Source of the DNA: Draba incana
Taxonomy: Eukaryota; Streptophyta; Magnoliopsida; Brassicales; Brassicaceae
DNA: 64,000 bases
Direction: 5' to 3'
NCBI GenBank assembly: GCA_963576765.1
Contig: OY755215.1
Coordinates: forward strand, 17,747,010 to 17,811,009
Each line of letters begins with the position of its first letter. Positions within the stretch are counted from its first letter, which is position 1. Shown piece by piece: positions 55,546 through 64,000 of this stretch. The notes beneath the pieces are model-generated. The model was not told the DNA's origin, did no database searches, and saw only the letters and a list, made by a program, of their open reading frames with translations. Position numbers and translations under genes: made by a program.

Positions 55546-58500
55546 ATGAAAGATGATATGGATGTGTTTGTTGTGGACAGTGGGTTAAGCCACACGATTC
55601 TAAGAGACAAAAGATATTTCATTGATCTTGCACTTAAAAGGGAAAATGTAACCACTATTGCGGGTATAGCCAATATGATTGAAGGCCACGGCCAGGCCCA
55701 TGTTTTATTACCTAATGGCACGTATCTAGATATTTCTAATGCATTATATTCACCCAGTTCAAAGAGAAGCCTATTGAGTTTTAAAGATATTCGAATGAAT
55801 GGCCTCCATGTTGAAACTAAGGGCGAAGGTAACAAAGAGTTCCTTCAAATATTTGAAATTGTCCAAGGCCATAAGAAAGTCCTGGAGACTGTACCTGCTG
55901 TTTCTGCGGGCCTTTATTGTGCTAAGATCAGTATGATAGAACCAAATGCCACAGTAAACAAAGCATTTACCGAGAATTTCACTTTTTGGCACAACCGGCT
56001 TGGCCATCCCGGTTCTAACATGATGCAAAAAATATTAACAAGTACTAATGGGCACACATTGAAAGAAAGAAGAGTTATCCCAAAGAATCTCACGTGTGAA
56101 GCATGTTCACTAGGGAAACTCATTACTAGGCCGTCACCAGTTAAAGTAACTAAGGAAACAATAAACTTTCTGGAAAGAATACAAGGAGACATATGCGGAC
56201 CAATACACCCACCTTGTGGGACGTTTAGATACTTTATGGTCCTTATTGATGCATCCACAAGATGGTCACATGTCTGCCTATTATCAACTAGAAAGTTGGC
56301 GTTTGCAAGATTACTTGCCCAGATAATACGTTTAAGGGCACACTTTCCAGATTTTCCTTTAAAACTATACGCCTTGATAATGCTGATGAATTCACGTCCC
56401 AAGCATTTAATGATTATTGTATGTCCATGGGGGTAAGTGTTGAACATTCTGTGGCACATGTACATACACAAAACGGTTTGGCATAATCATTTATTAAATG
56501 CATACAATTAATAGCTAGATCGTTGCTTATGAGATCAAAACTCCCGGTCTCAGCTTGGGGACATGCGGTTTTACATGCAGCAGAGTTAATTCGCATCAGG
56601 CCATCTAGTGAACACAAGTATTCCCCATCATAATTAATCACGGGTCAAGAGCCAGACATATCCCATCTTAAGACATTCGGATGTGCTGTTTATGTACCGA
56701 TTGCACCACTACATAGAACAAAGATGGGCCCTCAAAAGAGGATGGGGATATATGTTGGATATGATTCTCCCACGATCATTAAGTACCTTGAACCAACCAC
56801 GGGTGATTTATTTAAGGCCAGGTACGTGGATTGTCATTTTGACGAATCCGTCTATCCAACATTAGGAGGAGATAATAATAAGCTGGTAAAGGAAATTACA
56901 TGGAATCAAACGTCCTTAACATGACAATATCCTCGGACTCAAGAATGTGAATTAGAAGTCCAAAAGATAATACATTTACAAAAGCTAGCTAATCAATTGC
57001 CAGATTCCTTTGCTGACCCGAAAAGAGTAACTAAGTCATATATACCAGCCGTTAATGCACCAATTCGTATTGATGTCCAAGAGGGACACAATCAAGTTGC
57101 TACAGAGTCTAAAACACGCTTAAAACATGGCCGGCCAATAGGTTCCAAAGATAAGAACCCTGGGAGATCAAAGAAAGGTGCTGAAACCGTGGTTAAGGAA
57201 TCCGAGGTCCAGGGAACCCAGACATGACTGAACCGATGGTACCAAACAATGAGGCTCGGGACGCCGAGCTTCATGGTCCTGAAGTTCCTGATAATAATGA
57301 GATCTCAATATATTATATTATGTCTGGAATACAATGGAATAGAAAGTGTGTGGAAATTGATGATATATTTGCATTTAAGGTAGCACTTGAACTTATGGAT
57401 ATAACCGAGGATCCAGAACCCACGTCAATATATGAGTGCACTCAAAGTAAGGATTAGACTAAATGGAAAGAAGCTATAAACATGGAGTTAAATTCATTAA
57501 GGAAAAGGGATGTCTTTGGTCCAATAACCCGGACACCCTATGATATTAATCCAGTTGGACATAAATGGGTCTTTGTGAGGAAAAGAAATGAACATGGTGA
57601 AATAGTGAGATACAAAGCACGGCTAGTTGCACAAGGATTCTCACAGAGACCAGAAATAGACTATGAGGAGACGTACTCCCCTGTGGTGGATGCTACAACT
57701 TTTAGATTCTTAATAAGTCTGGCCATAAGAGAAAATTTGGATTTTCGGCTAATGGATGTAGTGACCGCATACTTATATGGTCCACTGGATAATGAGATAT
57801 ATATGAAAATCCCAGAGGGTATTGAGCTCAAAGATAAGACAAGTTCCCAGGAACAACATTGTATAATGCTGAATAAGTCTCTTTACGGATTGAAACAGTC
57901 AGGTCGAATGTGGTACAATAGACTAAGTGAGTACCTAGTGAAAGAGGGCTATAAGAACGACCCCATCAGTCCCTGTATTTTCATAAAGAAATTTGATAAG
58001 GGGTTCGTGGTCATTGTTGTGTATGTGGACGACCTGAACATTATGGGAACCTCTAGGGAAATTTCTCAAACAGTTGAATATCTTAAGAAAGAGTTTGAGA
58101 TGAAGGACGTAGGAAAAAGAAAGTTCTGTTTGGGATTACAACTTGAGTACATTAACAATGGAATCCTTGTGCATCAAATGGCATATACAGAAAAGGTACT
58201 CAAGAGATTTAACATGGACCAATCTCACCCATTGTCTAGCCCCATGGTCGTGAGATCTCTTGATCTAAAGAAAGATCTGTTTGGTCCTAAAAGAGACGAT
58301 GAAGACGTCCTTGGTCCCGAAGTGCCATATCTCAGTGCCATAGGAGCTTTAATGTATCTGGCGAGCCACACCAGGCCATATATATGTTTTGCTGTGAATT
58401 TGCTATCTAGATTCAGCTCATGTCCGACCCAAAGGCATTGGGACGGGATTAAACATATTCTTCGTTACCTACAAGGAACGAAAGACTTGGGTCTGTTTTA

Positions 58501-59024
58501 TACTAACCAATCCAAAGACGGTTTAATTGGTTTTGCTGATGCAGGTTACCTTTCGGATCCACACAGTGCTCGGTCTCAGACAGGTTATGTTTTTACTCAT
58601 GGTGGGACGACAATATCCTGGCGGTCAATGAAGCAGACCATTGCAGCTACATCATCTAACCATGCGGAGATATTGGCCATTCACGAGGCCAGTCGTGAAT
58701 GTGTTTGGTTAAGACTAATGACCCAGCACATAAGAGTTGATTATGGGATGACCGAAGGAAAGCAGGAACCAACCATTTTATACGAGGACAACACAACATG
58801 CATAGCACAGCTTAAGGATGGATACATCAAAGGTGATCGGACGAAGCACATCTTGCCAAAGTTCTTCTTCACATATGACTTGCAGAAAGCCGGAGAAGTT
58901 CAAGTGCAACAAGTATGATCAAGTGAAAATTCGGCGGACCTATTCACCAAATCGCTTCCAACCTCAACATTTAAGAAGCTAACACACCAGATTGGAATGC
59001 GTCGATTGAAAGACCTTCAGTGAG
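55546..59024 (+). pseudogene. Pol of Copia G (broken)
   Basis: 55546-56436 encodes protease (VVDSGLSHTIL), pre-integrase (FWHNRLGHPG, CEACSLGKL) and an integrase N-terminal part with a frameshift near 56350. 56460-57460 holds scattered integrase-RT linker pieces with stops, for example TAG at 57456 in place of Trp. 57482-58918 is one long RT-RNase H frame: RLVAQGFSQRPEIDYEETYS, YVDDLNIMG, HILRYLQGTKDLGL. TGA at 58916 interrupts it just before NSADLFTKSLPTSTFKKL, which continues to 59024. It is non-functional as a polyprotein. Confidence 0.85.
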
Positions 59025-59053
59025 ATTCAGAATAGGGGGAGTAATACGTGTTG

Positions 59054-59118
59054 TACTCTTTTTCCTTCACCATGGTTTTGTCCCAATTGGATTTTACTTG
59101 GCAAGGTTTTAATGAGGC
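59054..59118 (+). promoter_or_regulatory. Pre-LTR motif, Copia G (weakly paired)
   Basis: ACTCTTTTTCC, inner TCCCAATTGGA and AAGGTTTTAATGAGG are kept in the same order as in the other elements. The outer stem (CCTTCACCATGG against CTTGGCAAGG) pairs only partly. Confidence 0.5.
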
Positions 59119-59170
59119 AACATCCAAAGCGTATTACAAGCCTATTACGGTTATGATATCCAAGGAGGAG

Positions 59171-59421
59171 TGTTATAAATCATAGTGGATTGTCATAACC
59201 AGTTCTGGCCCATTACGGTCCGGTCCGGCCCATCTTTACTTAGTCATAAACCTTTTTATGTATTCCTTGTTGTACAATGATTTCCTTATTATGTACTTTC
59301 CTTTTCTCTTTAGGAAAAGAAAACTTTCTTTTATCTCATGTATTGATCCTTATATAAAAGATACTTGATTAATGAAATAAGACACACGAATTTCCCCATT
59401 CTCTTCTCTCTATTCACAACA
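59171..59421 (+). repeat. 3' LTR of Copia G
   Basis: The same length and ends as the 5' copy (TGTTATAAATC...TTCACAACA), preceded by a purine-rich CCAAGGAGGAG. Confidence 0.88.
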
Positions 59422-59561
59422 ACCTAAACCATTTATTTACAACCCAACCAGTATTATCCACCCAAACCACATGCCCACCCGGCTCAATCGGATTAGTTAA
59501 AGCTTAATAAAGAAAAAGAAAAAAAACACGTTTTCTCTGTTCTTCTTCTGGGTATTTCTTT

Positions 59562-60466
59562 TTTTTTTTTCTTTTTTTTGAATTGAATGTAAAATTTGAT
59601 TCAGACCCAAAAAAACGTTTTTACATCAAGTGTTACATTTCGTTTGAAAAAATAACTTAAAAAAACCAAGTGGAGTTCACTGGAGGGCCTTTAAGAAACT
59701 TGTTGTGCTTCAAACCAAAGTGACAAAGCCCCTTCAAATCCTTTTACGGTGCCTCGAGTAGTAGAGAGTCTATTCCGAATCTGTTTATCTATATGTTTAA
59801 TGAGTCAATGTGGAGGTGTGGGATCTTCTCCATGGTTTCGAGCATTTCTTTCACGCCAAATTCCGTGTACCACATTTTGGAAAACATACCGGATGAGGAA
59901 GAGTCGTAACTTTTGCTGCCGATAATCAGATATTAATTCAATGACTCTTGGCCATTGCGATGAGTAGGTTGATCGAAGAAGTCCTTTAGTTAGAGAGAAC
60001 CATATTGTGGAGGTGTATGGACAATTGAAGAACAAATGCTCTCGTGACTCGACGGGCTCATTGCAAAACTTACAAGAAGTATTTGCTCCCACACTCCATC
60101 CCATCATTCTTTCTCCCGTTGATAGTCGATTGTGCATCGCTAACCAAGCGCACAAAGCATACTTCGGTGTTGCTTTGGAGAACCAAATACCTTTATTCCA
60201 CAAGACCTCTTGGAGTGGGTTGCGAATTTGTTTCCATATTGCTTTGGAATAAAATTTAGTTTTAAACAAGTCTCCCTTGTATCTCCAAAGAGGCACATCC
60301 TCAGTTTCTGGGACAAAACGAGAGATTTGAGCGACGAGAACATGGTCTATTCTCCGCAGATGATCCGACCGCTGGCTTCGCCTTCTTTTAGTGTGCATGG
60401 CTGTGGCAACAGTTGCGTGTTCCGTTATGCCCATGTCAATGAAGCCTCTTACTCCCGATAATTAAA
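59562..60466 (-). mobile_element. 5'-truncated LINE in a probable host leader
   Basis: The minus-strand frame 60434-59805 has the usual end of a plant LINE: DMGITEHATVATA, then ATPKYALCAWLAMHNRL, a zf-RVT CX2C...HX4C (CKFCNEPVESREHLFFNC) and GIWRERNARNHG. A T-run on the + strand (59562-59579) marks the poly(A) end. Perfect 17-bp duplicates CTTCTGGGTATTTCTTT lie at 59545-59561 and 60467-60483. Confidence 0.87.
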
Positions 60467-60888
60467 CTTCTGGGTATTTCTTTCTCCTGCAAATCTTCTT
60501 CTTCTTCTTCTTCTATGTGTTCTTCTTCTGGGTAATTCTTTCTTCAAAATTAGGGTTTAGTTTCTCCCAAATACCCCAAAACTATTTTCGAATTCGAAAA
60601 CAAAATCAATATCGATTGATTTAACCAAAATCCCAACTATAGATTCTTAAGATTGGAGACATTTGTTATCAGAGAAAAATGGCGCGAGAGATAAGTTCGA
60701 TGTCGTGGATTTCAATTATGGCGAAGAAGATTTATGTGAGATTTTGGATTCCGATGGCTTCGGAGACGAAGAGGTAAGCGATGATAACGATTGGGAGAGA
60801 GAGAAGAAGGATTAAGCCACAGAAGAGACTATCTACTTCAAAACCACCATCTATTCCATCTCCGAGCACAAGACACTCCTCTCTGCCT

Positions 60889-62324
60889 GATAACACCATA
60901 TTTTACTTGTTTTTAGGGCTTTATTCTCATAGGCTTTGATCCCACATTGTATAGTTTTGGGATATTTTCATGCATTTAAGTCTCATTTGCATTGCATTGC
61001 ATTTTAGATGTCCTAGGTTATCTTTGTACTCTTTTTGGCTTGCTTGAGCCATTTTCAGGTGTTCTTGGAGTCAGAGGAGTTAGAGGAGTGAAGATAGCCA
61101 TCATAAAAGGTCATTGCGGAATATATCACACCACCGCGACCGAAACCATCCGAAGTGCTTCAAAGATCGACTCAGAATAACGGTTTCCATTTGGATTTAG
61201 CTTCAGAGGTCTTCATGAAAGTTGTAGGTATTTGAGATAGCTTTCCAATGGAAGTAGTTTCAAGTCATTCCTATATGTGGTTCAGGAGTTATGGCTGTTT
61301 TACCGGAGGGTACCGGTCTTGACCGAGTGGAACAACACCAGCGTCGATCGACAGAGAATTACGTCGATCGACAGGGTATCTTTAAAAACAGAGGATATTT
61401 CCAGAGAGTTTCCCGTCGATCGACAGGAATTTACGTCGATCGACACGAGGTCGGCAGAAGCAAAAATATCCGTTTTTTCTTAGATATTTTCCTTATTTTG
61501 GCACTTGTATAAATAGTTTTTCTTGTAAAAATATCTAGAAAGTCTTCTTCTTCTTGGAAGAGCTGGGCACGACCCAAACTCTCTCTTTTGAGAGATTTTG
61601 ATTGTTCTTCATAAAAATACCACTCTAGAGAAGATTTCTTCAACTCTATCTTTTATTTATGCAATTTTCTTATCTTTGTGTCTTTTTCTCTTTGTTCTTC
61701 ATGTTTAGATTAGTGCTCTAGTTGGGTATTTGATTTGGCTTGATTGATGATGATTTGATGGTTAATTATTGAGGTTTATCCGTTAGTTCTTCATCTAGAC
61801 TGTTTTTAATGCTATAATCTAGCTTGATCACCTAGAATCTTGATCTTAGGATTGTTGATTAGTCACAGAAGTGAGATTAATAACCTGAACTAGTCTAGAT
61901 GGGCAAAATTACCTATTCGCAAAGGAATTTGGCTTAGGGATTTTGTGAACAAATCGAACTTATACTAATTGCTTGTTTAGATTCGATAAATTCGCAAAGG
62001 AATTTGGGATTTGAGGATTTAAGGATAGATAGCCTTTGTAACGGAAGTTAGCTGGCTATACTCTCGTGTTTGAGTTCTAGAACGGTGCTTAATTAAACCT
62101 CGACAATCGTTAATCTCTTCTTGATAGTTAGTTAAATATCCGACATATCCATCTTTAGTTTACTTGTTTTATAGTTTTATAATTTGTTTACTTGTAAAAA
62201 GCATTGCTCTAGATTAAGAAAGATCATGCATTCCTGGTGCATTGACCAAACCTCCCTGTGGATACGATAACCCTTTGTGCTACAACGTACAAGGGGAATT
62301 GATGACCCTAAAAACCCGACATCA
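60889..62324 (+). mobile_element. Solo LTR (Athila/Tat-like Gypsy)
   Basis: TGATAACACC...CCCGACATCA, 1436 bp, with perfect 5-bp flanks CTGCC (60884-60888 and 62325-62329). No internal sequence remains, as expected after LTR-LTR recombination. Its 3' part matches the partial LTR at 7855-8817 on the opposite strand. It holds two perfect GTCGATCGAC pairs. Confidence 0.85.
61343..61444. other. Two GTCGATCGAC pairs in the solo LTR
   Basis: Palindromes at 61343/61363 and 61415/61435 (spacing 20 and 20; pair-to-pair period 72). Confidence 0.9.
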
Positions 62325-62699
62325 CTGCCTCATCAATCCCGATCTCCAGACGGCGCCGGAATCCGACGAAGAAGATCCGTTTGAGCACACCGGATTCATC
62401 ACCGCGTTCTCCACATGGTCACTCGAACCCAGCCCGATCTTCGCTCGCTCGTCTCTTTCCTTCTCCGGTCATCTCGCTGAACTCGAACGAACCCTTGAAC
62501 TCTTCGTCAACATCGAATTCGAATTCGTCGACTGTTTGTGTACACAAACAACGAACCTTAACTCAACAATTTTAACTTTGTGTTGTTCTAATTTTTATTG
62601 CATTATTCGATTTGAATCCTGCTTTGGCTTCTTCTTCTTTGATTGTTGTTGTAATGTTTTGGTTTCAATGTCATCGTAATGTCATCTAGGTAGTTAAGT

Positions 62700-63144
62700 T
62701 TACTCTTTTTGATTGCCTCATCTTAATTGTTTGTACATTTTTCATAAAATTTACCTATTCCCTTATGAATTAAAGAAACTAGACATTCTTATTAGTTTAT
62801 TGGTTTTGTTGTATGGTTTAATTGGGTATTCATTTTTTTTTGTATAACTGAATTTCTAAAGTATAACTAGGTACATCTACAAAAATATGTGTTCGAAAGA
62901 ATATAAAAAAGTAATTTAGGGGATTTTATTTGAATTGAAAAAAAAACAATACCAAATAAAATAAGGATAACAAAACAAAATTGGGTGTTGAAAAAAAAAA
63001 AAAACAAAACAAAATTGGGTCAATCCAACCAAATTAGGCCACATGTCATATGGACATATTTAACACATGTGTGATGTTATTTAAGTGTATTTTACATATG
63101 TACATTGTTATTTAACATGTAATAATACCCTAGTGTTACAAATT
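62700..63144. other. AT-rich intergenic DNA, nothing recognised
   Basis: Poly-A/T runs and no coding frame or RNA gene. Confidence 0.4.
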
Positions 63145-63880
63145 TGTTCATAGTGTTACTTTTGAGGTTTATCAGTTTATTATACCATGCTATGAAAAAC
63201 AAATCTTCAGTGGTACAAGTGATATTTGGAATTTGTTACACATTTTCTATGTTTCCACACAATAATATGTGCAACACCACGTTTTCTTTGAATTTTTGCA
63301 TGACAAAGTAAACAACATTATAAAACTCTTCTATAAAGTATAAGGTGATTGATGGTAAAATAAATATAACATGCATAAACGATTAAGAAAATTTTATTTT
63401 TATTATAAATATTAGTTTGTCTAATAATTTTACTCTTTAGTTGCAAAAACACCTTTTCAAAATTTTAGATTGCATCATAAAATTTAAATTTTAACCATAC
63501 TAAATTGTTCATAGTAGTACTTTTGGGGATTTCTTAATTAATTTAGTTATACTATGTTACGAAAAAGAAATTTTCGGTTGTACAAGTGATATTTGGAATT
63601 TGTAACACATCTTCAATGTTTGCATGTAATAATATGTGCAACGCCATCTTTTCTATGAATTTTTGCATGACAAAGTAGATAGCATTATAAAACTCTTCTT
63701 AAAAGTATAAGGTGATTCATGGCAAAATAAAATATGACATGCATAATGAATCCCTTGCATAAACGATTAATAAAAAATTATTTATATTATAAATACTAGT
63801 TTGTCTAGTAATTTTACTTAAGTTGCAAAAACACTTTTCAAAATTTTAGATTGCATTATAAAAATTAAAGTATTAACCAT
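63145..63880. repeat. Diverged tandem repeat, unit about 361 bp, two copies
   Basis: TGTTCATAGT begins copies at 63145 and 63506. Both continue with GTACAAGTGATATTTGGAAT, AATAATATGTGCAAC, TTTTTGCATGACAAAGTA and CAAAATTTTAGATTGCAT in the same order, with scattered substitutions and a short insertion in copy 2. It is non-coding. Confidence 0.8.
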
Positions 63881-64000
63881 AGTAAACTGAAAAAATAATA
63901 GTTATACCATTACAATATGTAAGCTTAGAATGTCTCATGGCCGTTGGTGTGAACTTAATTTTAGTTTTTTTTTTTGTAGTTGATCTATCTCCACTTTTTG

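Larger units (their letters stand above)
53152..59421 (+). mobile_element. Ty1/Copia retrotransposon G, degenerate
   Basis: Two 251-bp LTRs (53152-53402 and 59171-59421) flank an interior with a gag-pol of a Copia lineage different from A-E. By eye the LTRs differ at about 10 positions. The flanks ACATA (53147-53151) and ACCTA (59422-59426) agree at 4 of 5 bases. A long leader (53403-54323) holds two perfect GTCGATCGAC pairs. Confidence 0.88.
60484..62690 (+). pseudogene. Unrecognised host-like coding sequence split by a solo LTR
   Basis: A CT-rich, leader-like stretch (60484-60680; AAATTAGGGTTTAG) precedes ATG at 60679. Coding-like DNA continues to 60888 and resumes after the solo LTR at 62330. 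Once the LTR is removed, one frame runs DKFDVVDFNYGEEDLCEIL to a stop (60815) and on through TIYFKTTIYSISEHKTLLSA to 62578; another gives DEEDPFEHTGFITAFSTWSL. I cannot tell which frame is real and recognise no family. It may be a gene disabled by the LTR or an old pseudogene. Confidence 0.3.

Overview
This window is nuclear DNA of a flowering plant, almost certainly a Brassicaceae species close to Arabidopsis. The evidence is two recognisable intron-containing host genes, plant-type retrotransposons primed by initiator-tRNA-Met sites (TGGTATCAGAGC), Cassandra-type TRIMs carrying 5S-like sequence, and MITEs. The two intact host genes are a class I KNOX homeobox gene (best match KNAT2, + strand, 32704-41507) and a cysteine-rich receptor-like kinase (best match CRK2, - strand, 49816-52265). 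They lie tail to tail, and as I recall KNAT2 and CRK2 are also neighbours on Arabidopsis chromosome 1, which supports both names.

Region 1-31.3 kb is a nested retrotransposon block. A minus-strand Ty3/Gypsy element (pol at the left edge, gag at 13.9-14.9 kb, LTR from 15.24 kb) was split by two + strand Ty1/Copia elements: A, 1287-6406, and B, 6430-13862. They landed 18 bp apart inside its protease region. A hAT-type MITE (78-574) split its reverse transcriptase. Copia B in turn carries an Athila/Tat-like fragment. Right of the Gypsy LTR come a minus-strand LTR element without recognisable pol (F), Copia D (19264-24291, inserted in an F LTR), another Gypsy piece, a 5'-truncated minus Copia (E), two LINE remnants and a second Gypsy remnant. 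All of their reading frames are broken.

Region 31.3-53.1 kb is the host segment. The third KNOX intron is 7.4 kb long and holds a LINE, a hAT-type MITE and a Mutator-like element, each with target-site duplications. The interval between the genes holds two Cassandra TRIMs in opposite orientation, a TAA-flanked MITE, a decayed RNase H-like piece and an apparently perfect 329-bp tandem duplication.

Region 53.1-64 kb holds Copia G (53152-59421), a 5'-truncated LINE, and a solo LTR (60889-62324) that interrupts an unrecognised, coding-like host sequence. The window ends in AT-rich DNA with a diverged tandem repeat of about 361 bp.

Two signals go beyond routine annotation. First, the palindrome GTCGATCGAC occurs in pairs 20-24 bp apart, nine perfect pairs and four degenerate ones, in several unrelated retroelement families. 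Second, a double-hairpin motif sits just upstream of the 3' LTR in both Copia and Gypsy elements, with stems that covary between elements. All boundaries, counts and pairings were read by eye.
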